NCBI GenBank assembly: GCA_016859345.1
Contig: CM029115.1
Coordinates: forward strand, 13,035,001 to 13,099,000
Length of the DNA stretch: 64,000 nt
Direction of reading: 5' to 3'
Source: Istiophorus platypterus
Taxonomy: Eukaryota > Chordata > Actinopteri > Istiophoriformes > Istiophoridae
In this document: piece after piece, positions 13,294-26,100 of the stretch
How positions within the stretch are numbered: the first letter of the stretch is position 1
Layout: each line of letters starts with the position of its first letter
Notes under the pieces: generated by a model
The model's database searches: none
The model's input: the letters and a program-made list of their open reading frames with translations, nothing else
Told to the model about the DNA's origin: nothing
Program-made: the position numbers and the translations under genes

Positions 13294-14936
13294 TTAGTGA
13301 TATGAAGACAGTTGTTTGCAATCATCAACAGATTATGAACAACAGCAACTGAAATGACAAAGATAATTTATGACAATGTACCAAAATTATGAGGGACACT
13401 GTTTGCATTTGACAAACCTGTCCAACATCATGGTGTGATGAAAGCAGTCAGAACCCAGTGAACAGTTTAGTTTCAGAATATGGTATTTTAAAGGGAATGT
13501 ATCCATGAAGTGAAGTATCTTTACAAATGGAAGTAATCACATGGGGGAGACTCAGTTCAGTAGTGTATGAGCTGCATGGAGGAAACATACATACATATGA
13601 GGAAACATGACAGTTAAAGAAAACAGAGGCAAATTATTTCACAGCCCAATTTCTGTGCTTGATAACCAGACTGTAAAAATGAAAGGACAACAGAAGGCAA
13701 CTAATGAGACATTCCCAAATGGGACAGACACTTCAGATTAAACAGAGTGATTGTAAAATTGGCACAGCAAATGATAAACACAGAACAAACAAAAAAAACA
13801 ACAAAAACAAAATGTTCGTCGTGGAAAATCATGGCAGCAACAGAAGTTAATGGACTGTTAATGACACGATATCTCGCGCAACAAAGAAAAAGAAAACATC
13901 AAAAGACACATTGGTTTATGATAGTGCTTAGGAAAACTTTCTCACATAAACATAAATACCTTAGTCCCAAATATTTTGGATGAATAAGTTAATACAGTGC
14001 GTAAGGCCCTTCCATTACCTCAGTGCATCTAGCAAGATTGTGAACAAGCTAATCGGCCCTTTAAGAGGAAACTGCAATGATTTCAATCATGAAACTATTT
14101 ACAACTATACAAGCTATACATAGCAGAGGAGACGAATGTAAAGCAAAGCAAGCAACTGTACATGTATATACTGTACATTACCCTTATGTTGTTAGAATTT
14201 ACATTCCCGAACATTTTACAGTGATTTTACAGTTTATAACAATGTGTGTTCAGAAGGATGCTACAGGATCAACGATCCTCCACGTTAAAACACAGACTTA
14301 TAAACTGGAGATAATTAAGATAACTAAATGAACCTTGCCATAAGGTGCCATAGTCCCACACTGTTCTACTTTAGTAACCAAGGTCCTACTCAGTATTCAA
14401 CTCAGTTATTTCAATATCCCTGTGTTCTCTATGGTGCATAAACTGTAGTGTGGCACTGATTATGTCAGATAGGAATAATTATGAGAGAAAATGCACATCT
14501 CTTAAACAAAACAAAAGCTGTATAAGATTAAAAAGAAAAATGGGGCCCACTCGGAGGTTAAACAGGGCTACTTACTTTCCCCTGCTGCACTTTTCATTTC
14601 CTTTGGCTTTCCTTTGTACTTTCTGTGTCTTTCTCATTGAGCAGCTTTTCATAGCATTCCATCTTTACCACATATATGTGCTCAACATGTTCTAAAACTT
14701 CTCACAAGCACTTTTCCTTCTCTTTAAGACAAACATCTTCAAAATCTATCATCGTTAAAAAGTCTATATGTACTTATATAGTCATAATTATTAAGTTATT
14801 TTCCATTCAAGTTGCAGGTCAGCTTTGTAACAATTTTTTGATTTCAGGATGTTGAGTCAGATTAAGAGCAGCACCTTCATCTATAGGGTATTCCTCCTCA
14901 ATTCCTAGGAATGGATTAGGGTTGTAGAGTCAAGGG

Positions 14937-17900
14937 TTAGGAAGGGGTAGAGTTCTTCTCACTGGCCAAACTGGGTTTCGGGTCTGGTCTGTGGGGTTTA
15001 TGCTGAGGGCTGCTGCGAAGGTTATCATCCATCTACAATACAGGATGTACAGTTTAGTTTCATGTACACATGTAAGAGCAGAAAATAATATGACAGTGAC
15101 ACAGTAAGATACACTATATATGTAAGTAAAGCTGAGACTGCACCTGCCAATGCAACCAAGAAGAACCCATGCAAAGCAGAGAAAAGGAAAGCAGAAGCAC
15201 CTTTTCTATTAAGTTTGACTCTTTGTTTACAAGCTGAGTTAGTTTCTGTAGGTTGGCATCCATTGCTTCCTGAACAGGTGGGGGAGGACCTGGAGAGACA
15301 GATGAAGTAAGAGGACACTAGCACAAGAAAAAGGAGACTGCAGAGAATTTGTGGCAGGGGAGCAGTGAACACCCAAAAATAAAGCAAACATGCAGTGACA
15401 CAAAGATGTGAGAAGAATTTGTGTGCTGGCAAATGTAAACATTCCCCCACATATTTGTGTCTCCATTTTATTAAGCGAAAGCCCCAAAGTGTGAATATTT
15501 CAAGTGCACGCAGCGATCTTACAAGGGTGGTCTGAGTCGAAGTAGACTGCGAGGATGGTATCACAGAAGCGCATGAGATTATCCAGCTGTCTGAGATGGT
15601 TCTGCAGAGGGCTACTGGGAAGACTGGCTTTTTGGAGTGGAGCCAAAAAACCAAATACAAAGGCATCCAGACTGGTCGGCCTACAAACAAACATGAAAAA
15701 GCAGTATTACTCATCTTGTCAGAGTGCTTATAAATCATGAATTATAATCAATAATTTTCTCTACATGAATGCTGTAAATAGCATTTTTATAAGTTTAATT
15801 TCCACAGGGGAATTTCTCTAATACCCTTGAGAAGACCCATTTCCGAATGAATATTTATTTGAGGAAAATTTATGACCCCTGAACACAAATTTCATTATGT
15901 AGATATTATTTCCATCCACATTATTCAAGCTTTTTCATGATGTGCTAGAGATATGTGAACCTTCAGGACAGCAGACATTACAGAACTCACAAATTGCCAA
16001 AGAAGTAGTTTGCTGTTCCCAGTCTGTAGGAGAGGAGATTCAGGCATTCTTTGGCATCACTGTAGATCTTAGGCAGACAGAGTGAGCGGGATTTATAGTT
16101 AAGAAAAGACAGAACTGCACTCACAACCACAAAACGATGACACTGTGGCAGAGTTGACACAACATGTAAATGATGAATCAGACAGATAATTATTTACCTT
16201 TCCCTCCACCTCAGCGATTCGGTGTAGCGGCGCTTCTCCTTTAGTTAAAAGGATGCGGGAGAGGGCAGCGTTGGCATTGTAACAAGGGACAAGAAAGTTT
16301 AGGGGGAACGGCGAGTGTGATGCAAACCATGGCCGTGTCAGATTGGCATAGTTTTCTGCATCCACCCAAAAGGTGTGAAGCTGTAAGACACAAAAACAAC
16401 ACTCTAAACATTGCCGCACTCGTAGATTAGTGTTACTCAGGAAACAAACAGAAAAAAGATGGTGTTACCAGAGCTGGTTGCAGTTTCTCTTCAAGCAGGG
16501 CGATGTATGCCATGGTGTCTGCTCCTTGTCTGGCTGTCAGCTCATAGTCTGCGTTGAACCTCTGAATGAAGAAAAATTATAAATATTACTGTGGACCCAC
16601 TAATTTTCCTAAATGGGTCTGGGGACATAATGACCAGGTGACAGGCAGTGAGCAACCTTAGAAGACTCGCACCTGTTTCCTCAGGAAGTTGAGTATCTGT
16701 GTTGGTTCTCTCACTGCAGAGTCTCCACAAAGCAACTCCGGGACTGTCGCTGCCGGTTCAACAAAGGGACATTACAATTCAACACAAAAGTGAAGTTATT
16801 TGGGAGCGGCAGTGTATTTGCATCTGCATTTCTTAAGGTCTAGTTATATACAATGTACTGTGTGTCTACAGAATACATTAATTTAAACCTTTGTGGAATC
16901 TAATCAGAATTATGCATAAAAGCATAAAAAATATGGTTGTTTCACAAGTATGAAGGAAGCTCAAATTAGATTATAGTTTTTTTTTAATTATATTAATGTA
17001 TTTAATAAATATTCCTATATCAGCCACAGAATTCTCCATTGACTACATGTGTATACCAATCCAACCCCGTGTCCCAACCACAATGTTATGAATGTTTTAT
17101 GAGAAGCTGCAGACCACCTGTTAGAGCTTTCCATGTCCAATCTATCGGAGAAACCTTGACCGCTGCCCCAGAAAACTTGGCATATGCCTGAAAGAAAAAA
17201 CAGACTTTATTTCTGAAAAACAAATTTTGATCGCTCGTATGATTTAATTTTCTGGTTTCTTAGATCCTACTTTCTAAAATAATACATATCAAATGCCCGT
17301 ATTCATCATTCGTCATAATTTTATCAGAATTCCGTCAATTAAACCAAAAATCATCACTGTCACTTAATTAAATTATTCAAAATGTGGTTTCACGTCTCTT
17401 TCTTCTCAGAGAATGACCCAAAGTGTCCCGCTGTGGCCGGAGTTGGAACTGCACGGGTTCGCTCATCATAAATCATCAGCGCACAACTCGCTTATTTCTC
17501 ATCTGACGAGGTTATTTCGGTCGCCACGGTCGATATTCACCCAGCAAGAGACCGGGGGACGAAAATATTAAAGAGATTATGACGGGACCCTGTGCAAGCT
17601 GACCTTGAAGGGACCACACATCTTTGATCGCTTCGATCGAGAGTAACCTCTCACGGCCAAAGCGTGAAGGACGGAGGACGCGGTCAGCTTAGCTGTTATT
17701 CTGCTGCTGGACGAATATCGAAAACAGCTGGAAATATCACTGACTGTCCTGCACATTGACGCAGCCGACGACGGGTTAGCATCGAAGCTAACCACAGAAA
17801 CACAGACGGGAAGCAAAGAAAACCGGGGAAAGAAGCCTGTCGTCTTAGTGGGAGCGGATACAGGGACCGTATCTATTTTTATTATTTACAAACAGGCGAT

Positions 17901-17989
17901 AACGTTACCAGGACTATGAGGGAATCGGTGTGGACAGAAGGCAAACCCCAGTCTCCTCCCCAGCATCTCAGCTCCATGGCGGCCGCCAT
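14937..17989 (-). CDS. mtx3: Metaxin-3, mitochondrial outer-membrane protein
   Basis: Nine exons in transcript order: 17989-17909, 17187-17118, 16749-16673, 16561-16469, 16380-16198, 16067-15991, 15680-15523, 15289-15201, 15032-14937 (stop TAA). Phases agree throughout, giving about 307 residues, near the usual metaxin-3 length. Recognisable segments are MELRCWGGDWGLPSVH at the N-terminus, the metaxin GST-N-like domain (exons 1-3), ADYELTARQGADTMAYIALLEEKL, and a GST-C-like domain ending in LDAFVFGFLAPL and MRFCDTILAVYF. The last exon starts MDDNLRSSPQ, a metaxin-3-like tail. Family role: metaxins associate with SAM/TOM import and with mitochondrial transport and contact-site complexes at the outer membrane. 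The ATG at 17989 has a strong context (A at -3, G at +4); a second in-frame ATG follows four codons later at 17977. The gene converges with cmya5 and is divergent from thbs4. Confidence 0.95.
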
Positions 17990-17990
17990 G
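17975..17990. promoter_or_regulatory. mtx3: 16-bp palindrome over mtx3 start codon, YY1-like
   Basis: CATGGCGGCCGCCATG is a perfect palindrome. On the minus strand it reads AACATGGCGGC at the start, which fits the YY1 consensus around initiator ATGs. Being palindromic, it presents the ATGGCGGC core on both strands and contains both in-frame mtx3 ATG codons. Confidence 0.5.
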
Positions 17991-18022
17991 TTTCCTAATG
18001 GAGGAGGAGGAGGGGGGGGGGG

Positions 18023-18030
18023 TGACGTCA
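18023..18030. promoter_or_regulatory. mtx3: Palindromic CRE (TGACGTCA)
   Basis: A perfect 8-bp CREB/ATF site 34 bases upstream of the mtx3 start codon, inside the CpG-rich region and next to a run of G residues (18012-18022). Confidence 0.6.
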
Positions 18031-18381
18031 CTGGATACCTGTCACATCGGAGCGTGCGGAGGAGAAAAGGAAAGATGGAAAAACAAAAACCGAGGAAGGA
18101 TAAACTGGTGATGAAAGTCAAAAGACAGATGAGGTGAGGAGATCATCTAATGAAAGTCGAATGACAAAGTAGGCGAGGAAATCATCTATTGAAAATCAAA
18201 TGACGAATGAGATGAGGAAATCATCTAATGAAAATCAGGTGAAAAAAGTCAAGAGAAAAATATCAAGTGAAAGAAATCAGGGTTGTTTTTTTTTTAAATA
18301 ATGAAAAAGAAATTGGGTTTTTTTCATATTTTCCTGTTAAATTCTATCAGCTATACTGATCCAGTGTAAATTCTCATAAGC

Positions 18382-18419
18382 TGTTTGTTTGTCTGTTTGT
18401 TTGTTTGTTTGTTTGTTTG
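18382..18419 (+). repeat. (GTTT)n microsatellite
   Basis: Tetranucleotide run with one GTCT interruption, read directly. Confidence 0.9.
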
Positions 18420-20183
18420 GATGATGCTTTGCCTCATTTTAGGGATCGTAAAAATGGTACATAATGGTGAACTAATTAAAGAACAAAACCTCACCATTTT
18501 ATTAGAGGAGACACCAAAAAGAGTACACCTCGTGTGAATGAAGTTATTGACATATGTAAAACAACATGTAAAAGAATAGATCGACATCAGTGAGAAATCC
18601 TTAAAATCCAGTTCTTATCAATCCAAATGGACTGAGGAAGATTTGTGATTTTGTAAACTACAGAAATGCTATAAAGGACGTTGCGATGAGAGATTTTTGA
18701 CAACTGTTGGATTCAAGGTCAAGTATGAGCTCTCAATCTAAAATTTATGAATTGCTCTTTTTGGCCTGACCTAGCCCCTGATTCAGAATTAATCAAGGGT
18801 AATTTATTTAGCATATATCCAGTTTGTAGATACACAGAATAAAAATTGATCCTTTCACATTAGTCCATTAACATAACAAAGTCAAGTAAATATAATTGTA
18901 TGTAGATCAAAATTAGAAATTTGCTTTAAAGGGCTTCTAATCTGTAAAGCAACCCTGCTTTTAAGATTTAGTTTAGGCTGTCTATTTTTAGGTGATTTAT
19001 TTGAATTCCATTTAAAATAGTAATTTACATTTTTGTAGTGTTTTATGTTTTTTCTTAACAATAAATGACGACTATCCTGGAGCTGATGGGCAGACTGCTG
19101 AAGGCTTCCAGGTGTTTGGTTAGAGCCTGAACAGCCAGACACTGATGGATGTACAGTGACAATGCACTGAGGGATGGTAAATGTCTCTATTTGGATCAGT
19201 TCGGAGGCTGGGATGTTGAAATGTACTTGAGTTAAGTAGAGAAAATTTTAAGACAAGTACCAGACCTCTATCTTCAAATGTTTCCAGTGTTAAAAATGTC
19301 CCAAGGCCAGCCCTCTTTGTCTTTCTCCTCCTTCCTTTCCCACATTCTCCTACAGATGGAGCCTAGAAAAGGTTTGCAGGGGCATTTAGAACAACTTAAA
19401 TTAAATTGAATTAAAATTCAAAACATGTGGCATACAGATCAGCTGGCTTAGTGAAGATGAGCTTGGAGATGAAATCCACATCTATGACACAGGTGCATAA
19501 TGTTTATGAGAAGCAACTGCCATCTGGAATCAGGTTTTTCTTCCCTTGAGACCCAGGCACAATCCATTTTGGACATTTTTAGAGTTGGCTGAGTGTATAC
19601 AGGCTGATCTGGAGTACTTTTGTATGGTATTATATCAAGAATCCCTAAAAGACAGCTGACACAAAGGACTTAAGCAGTAAAAGATTTATCTTGACTTCAA
19701 TAAAATAAAGTCGTAAATACATAAAAAAAACCCATACATTTAACTCACACAGTATAAGTGATGCACACTCTGACAATCCCTTTTGGAATAAAATACTAGG
19801 CATGTGATTTTTTGTTTAAAATTTCTTTGTTTTACTTGGTTCAAGCATTCAGAGGGACTACATAAACTTTCACAGAGGACAGTATGCAACTTATCATTTC
19901 ATCTGACAACAGGAGCACGGGAACACTCCCCCAGACTGTTAAAGTAGTCCCCACACTGTGCCACTTTCGCAACAGTAGCATAGGAGAACACTCCCCCTTG
20001 CTTTAAAAGCTGTGCCTGTGGCCGTGAAACCACCTCTGCTGATCCTTTGCTTCAAGATCTGGATTTGTCCATCATTCTGTGGGTGATCAGTGTGTGACAC
20101 TGTTATTGATCCACAGGAGGGATATTTAGGTCTTCCTTCAGGAACACGGCTTCTTTTGAAGTGTGTCCAGCTCTGAAGCACTG

Positions 20184-23100
20184 ATGATGGTTATGTGGGC
20201 CAGAGCAGCTGTCCTGTCTCTGGTGCTGCAACAGCTGGTACTCACTGTCACGGCTGAAGGCACTGGTAAGTACTGGCTCTTCACCATCCGTGCCCCTATG
20301 GTAAACATTATATACAGTATGTTTGTCTGTACTTGGTAAACCTTTATGTAATTTAGTACTTGTCTTTCCATTTACACATTCCAAACAATCTGTTGTCTCG
20401 TCTTACAACTGCTAATCCACAGAAAGCTGCAAATAACAAGGGTAATGCTGTTGATTTAGTCGGCATGGAGATGAACTTTTTTTTGGCTTGATGATTCTGA
20501 CATCCAGGATCTAACAGTGTGACCTACATAAGACCAGTTTTAGATGCTAAGACCATACAAACTGCCAACTGAGAGTGCATGTGTAAAAACCTTGACTTGC
20601 CTGGAATCCATACACACATTTTTTCCACACAATTCCCTGTCACGTTGTAATATTTTTTGAATTCAGCTAATGGCTATGTGCAAGTGTTTTAGTGTATGCG
20701 TGCACATGTGTCCGTACATGTGAATGTGAAACGTTTGGTTTGTTCCAGTGGAAAGAGTTTACTGCTTCTTCTTTTCTGCAGCTCCCATCTGCCACTCTAT
20801 AAAACACTGCAGGATACAAACATGAGTGTGCACTTGCACACGCACACAAGCGTGTGCACACACACAGAAACACATACAGATACACTGTCACACATTGTAG
20901 TGCCATAGTGCTGTGACTCAGCAGTAGCATTCCACAGTGCACTGCGAGCCAATGTCATCCATGCACAAGCTCAGGAAACTCTATTAATACTGAAATGAAA
21001 AAGAAAGTCACCACCCTTACAGAGTCTTAAGTGTTTATGCTGAATATTTCAGACTATCGACTGAACACAATACTGAATGTTTCCCTTACTGTCTATGTTA
21101 AGAAATGCCTTTTCTCTGAACCTTTTGTCACAATTATGCAACAATGCATATACAGCAGTGCAATGCAGGGTTTTAACTATCCTCTCCTGTGTTAGTCTAT
21201 GACCTGCTGGCTTCTCCCGACTGCCTGCCAGACCTGCTCCAAGGAAAGCTGAAAATCAAAGGGCAAGACGAGGCTTTCCTCCTCTCTTCCTTCAGGCTCC
21301 ACACCAAGGCTCCCACCTCTCTCTACAGCGTCATCAACCCCAAAGACAACACCAAGTACCTGGACTTCAGCGTGCACGCCAAACTGAGCAAGGGTGAGTT
21401 ATTATACTGGGACATACTGTATAACAGTGTCTGTAACAACCACACGCTTCATTATCAGGTATCTGTTTTAATTTTTGTTCTCCTGCTACCTTTCTTTGCC
21501 TCTCTTCCCCCTCTTTGTTTTCTCTCCTCTGTCTTTCACTCTCACTTCTGCCCTTCTTTAGTGACCATTCGTTACCAGAAGACTGATGGCAGATTTGGCA
21601 CAACCAGTTTCAACCATGCCTCCCTGGCAGATGGCCGAGACCATCATGTCATGCTACATGCCAGCGGTCTACAGGGAGGTCCAACTCGCCTCAACATTTA
21701 TGTAGACTGCAGACTGGCACACACTTTGGGTGATCTTCCTGCTGCTTTTGGGTTACTCCCACCTGGTCCCAACAAGGTGGCACTTAGGATCCTGCAATCA
21801 AGTGGACAGGTAAATAAGAGGTTTACAGTTATGATATATGCTGCATAGAAAAACATTATTGTAAAGCCTGAGTATTATAGTGTAAGTAAATATGAAAGTA
21901 TTTGTTTTTGCTAAATGAAATTCATTCTTACAGTTTGATTTCTTTCTTTCCTCTGTTCCTCTGTAAGAATGAACTGACAGACTTGAAGCTGGTGACAGGG
22001 GACACTATAGAAAATGTGGCCACTTTGCAGGACTGTAGTGTGGATCAGGGTGAATCTCTGCAACTGCTTGGTGAGAGCAGATCACAACTGACTTTCTGAC
22101 ATCACCTGAGACATGCATACAGTCATTTTTAACTTAAACCTGACAAATGTCAGAGTTTTAAAGTTTGATCCTCTGTGACGGTGATTTCATACAGCATAAT
22201 TAACACATATTAGTTAATTCAGACTTTCAGTATTTTTTGTTGCAATATAAATTGTAATATTTTTTCAAAGTTACTATATCTGATACGCTAATTCTGATTT
22301 GTGACACACCCTCAGGTTTCCAGAGAGGCAGGATGGCACACGACCAGGCCACCATGCTGGAGCTGAAGAGCATGCTATCTGAGATGAGGGAGCTACTCCA
22401 GCTGCAGGTAACCTATTCTGTGTCTCTGCCCTGTGCATTTCAAGTTTTAGTAAATAGTTGAATGATTTGATGATACCGTTTGCCACCCAAATAGCTGCTT
22501 TTTAAAACTAAATTGATGTTAAATAAAATGGCATGATGAAATTGAAGACAAATTGGTGGGATATACTTTACAATATAACATTTTTGTTTGTTTTTTTGGA
22601 GAAAGAAACGAAACGTGGAGAGGTCCCTCGTTGTTTAAAGGGGTTCGGTTACCTACTTTTAAAAATGGAAAGGTGTAAGCTGATATAAAACAACTGGGAA
22701 TTTTCCATTTTCTTCGTGGCATGATGGATTTTACAATAAAATCTACAATCCATTGTAAAAAGTTAGAATGCAGACTGTGAGGAGCTGCTGATTTTATAGA
22801 GCTGCCTTATTTCAAGGCTCTAGGTAACCTAAGCAGCAGTTAAAAGTGGATGATTTAGATGATCATTTAAAATAGAGGATTTGTTAAGAGATAATGCATC
22901 AAACAGGGAGCCTGAGGCAATAAACCTACCAGGCACAATGAGAAAGAAGATGACCTTTTACACCCTGTTTCTTTCTGGTTAAGATTAAGGAGACAGCTTT
23001 TCTGAGGAACACCATTACGGAGTGTCTTGCCTGTGGTAAGCAGCAGAAAAACTATTTTTATTTACATTATTTAGACACACCTGACAAAGTGAGATTTCAG

Positions 23101-26100
23101 CAAGGTGCTTACATCTGTGTACCTACAGGTCTTGGTGGCAGTCCAACCAACACAGGTGAAGCTCAAGGTCCAGGCCAGTTTGTCATGCAGCCTCAGTCTC
23201 TGACTCAGTGCCCACCTGGGACATGTTTCAGTCAGGACATGTGCATTCGTTCAGAGTCAGGGGTTTTCCACTGTGCCCCATGTCCTGATGGATATACAGG
23301 GGATGGGGTGCACTGTGATGACGTAGACGAGGTATGGATTCATTTTTTTGGTGTGCATGTATCTCTGAGACCAGTAAGTTAAAGTAGCACTAGTTAGAAT
23401 TTAACTAGCTTCTGTTTGTGTGTGTGTGTGTGTGTGTGTGTTTTAGTGCCAGTTTAACCCGTGTTTCCCTGGTGTTTCGTGTGTGAACACCGCTCCTGGT
23501 TTTCGCTGTGAGAAATGCCCCATTGGATACACCGGACCAGAGATAAATGGTGTGGGAGTATCCTATGCTAAGTCACACAAACAGGTACAACAACAAAAAC
23601 GAAAAAATGATATGACAAACTTCATTCTGTTTCTATCTTTGCCTATTAAGAGAATATTCTTCTTCTTCTTTATACCTTATTTACTGTTTCACGCAGACAT
23701 GTGAGGATATAGATGAGTGTCTGGGCCCACCTGAGAATGGAGGTTGCACTGCCAACTCACACTGCTACAACACAATGGTAATCCCACTGGAACTGATGCA
23801 TGGTTACTATCACACTCTCCTGTAGCAGAGGAACCCCGGGTTTTGACTTTGTGCTGTCCTTATCAGGGCTCCTTCCGCTGTGGCAAGTGTAAAACTGGCT
23901 TCACAGGTGACCAGGTGAGAGGCTGCCATGGCAGCAGGCTTTGCCCCAACGGTCAACCCAACCCCTGTGACGCCAACGCTGAGTGTGTCGTGGAGCGAGA
24001 CGGCAGCATTAGCTGCATGGTAATAATTCAGAAAATACCGCCATTTAATTCATCTTAAGGCATTGGACCTCTGTGCCATGAATTTAGTAAATAACCACAC
24101 TGTTCTGCTGTTCTACATTATATCATTTACATTTTATCATGCCATGCCTTCTCACTTGTTTGTGTCTTTGTTGTGTAGTGTGGCATTGGTTGGGCAGGTA
24201 ATGGCTATGTCTGTGGAAAGGACACAGATATTGACGCATATCCTGACAAGAGGCTCGAGTGCGTAGACAACAACTGTAAGCAGGTACTCATGTCTACATC
24301 CCCCATCCCCTCTTGCATTTTGTTCATTGTAGTATTAAAACTTAATGCGGTGCGTGTTTTCATGTGTGTTTTCAAGGACAACTGTGTATATGTGCCAAAC
24401 TCTGGCCAAGAAGATGCAGACAGGGACGGTATGGGCGATGCCTGTGATGATGATGCAGACAGTGATGGCATTATTAACGTAGATGTAGGTGACAACGTAT
24501 CCAACATACAGTGAACTATCACACATTTCATGAATAGGAATTTAAGTCTCTCACTCGGCCTATGCACTCTACAGTAAACCTCATCTTTCTGTCCCAGGAT
24601 AACTGCTGGCTTGTTCCTAACTTGGACCAGAAGAATAGCGATAAGGATCTCCATGGTGATGCATGTGATAATTGCAGAACAGTAGACAATCCCTCACAGA
24701 GAGATACAGACCAGGACGGGCTGGGAGATGAATGTGATGATGACATGGATGGGGATGGTAAGTGTATTTGTTAGTATTTAAGAGTCAAATATTTATTATC
24801 TTCTTATAGTTTTGCAGTTGCTTTACATCACTGGATGTAATTAGAGGGACATAGTGTAACAACTGTCATTTTTGTAAATCACTCCAGTGGCTAAAAAAAA
24901 CTTTGATGAGAGTCATTACCATTGGAGGTGTAGTAATTGGGCCATTATGGCTTTTAATGTATAAGTTAGAGGTTAAAATAGTCACATCAAAAGACTTCTG
25001 TATCTGCCCAGACAAGAAGACATTTACAGTTCTGTTTTGCAGGATGCAGACAGGGACATTTTTTGTTGCATTCACTTGACTAACAGAACTTTATCTGTTC
25101 AAAACATCCTCTTGGTCTTTTTTGTGTCTGTTTCTAATTCACATCCTCTGCCAGTTAGAACATTCGCTTGCAGGGAAACAACTCAAGTATAATCTAAAAA
25201 AACAAACAAACCAAGAAACAAACCAAAAAAAAATAAATCTTTCAAAATCCTAGTAGAAAACTGTCTGAGATGTGCTTTTTTATGCTTGAGTTTCCCTGTA
25301 AGCCAATGTTTTAACTGGAATCTTAAGTGTTGCTTCACAAATGGTTCTCACATATTTCATTTGAGTGCCCTTTTAGAACATCTCTCATTTGTTCCACTGG
25401 AAACAGTTTTAACCTCCTCCCTTTGTGTGTGCCTGCATGTTCACCTTTATATGCTTACGTTGTTGCATGTTTATACTCTGTTCGGTGGCCGCTGTTCATT
25501 CAATTTGGCAGAGTTCCAACCTCTTGATCATTTGGTTATGTCCTTAACTCCCAAGGCTGGATTGCTAAGCCATTGGTCATGTCTGTCTCCTCTCTAAAAA
25601 CATTTTTCCACGGTAAACCTTCGCCAGGCATTGAGGGCCACTGGAAACTATTTCACTTTCTTTTTAAACAAACAGTGCCATCTGCTGTATTCGACAGGCT
25701 TTATCTGTCGGCTGTGTACTGTCATATTTTTTCAGTTTTCCTGTCAATGCTTTTACACATGAAGAAGAAATTAAAATGCTGAGATATTTATGTTCTAAGG
25801 CTTGAAGAATATTCTTGACAACTGCCAGCGAGTCCCCAACCCAGACCAGACAGACAGAGACCATGATGGGGTGGGAGATGCCTGTGACAGCTGTCCTGAT
25901 ATGGTCAATCCTAATCAGGTAACAAACCGCAAAAGAAAAACCCTGAAACAGATACATCTGCCACCGCAACTCTGTCCAACAGCGTCTGTTTTGTCTACCT
26001 ACAGTCCGACTCGGATGATGACCTTGTAGGAGATACCTGTGACGACAACATAGACAGGTAGAGTGGTGGTATGAATGTACAATATATAATGTAAGATGTT

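Larger units (their letters stand above)
10704..14936. other. cmya5 3' UTR, intergenic DNA and mtx3 3' UTR
   Basis: This is the convergent gap between cmya5 (+) and mtx3 (-). It is AT-rich with many short open frames that have no codon bias, no splice logic and no recognisable protein. I see no RNA gene or clear transposon. A TTTATT (AATAAA on the minus strand) at 13288-13293 could end a long mtx3 3' UTR of about 1.65 kb. Confidence 0.6.
17380..18070 (-). promoter_or_regulatory. mtx3: CpG-rich promoter and 5' region of mtx3
   Basis: CG dinucleotides are far denser here than in the flanking AT-rich DNA. The region spans mtx3 exon 1, the proximal part of intron 1 and upstream sequence. There is no clear TATA box. 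It contains a CRE and a YY1-like palindrome (listed separately). This is typical of a housekeeping promoter; the density was judged by eye. Confidence 0.6.
17990..20183. other. Divergent mtx3-thbs4 intergenic region
   Basis: About 2.2 kb between the two start codons. The mtx3 end is CpG-rich, with three loosely related AATGAAA-type imperfect repeats at about 18110-18270. The rest is AT-rich, with a (GTTT)n run at 18382-18419. thbs4 5' UTR must lie in the last part, but I cannot place its transcription start. Confidence 0.55.

Noticed and set aside
15025..15738. 237-residue minus-strand open frame across mtx3
   Set aside because: It reads through introns and in the wrong frame of two mtx3 exons, so it is a shadow.
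17990..18121. N-terminal extension of mtx3 from an upstream in-frame Met
   Set aside because: The extension includes a poly-Pro run from the G tract and does not resemble metaxins. The ATG at 17989 has strong context and matches the family start.
24758..25799. Missing thbs4 exon in the long intron 13
   Set aside because: The flanking exons join in phase and give continuous type-3 repeat sequence (DDDMDGDG-LKNILDNC), so no exon is needed.
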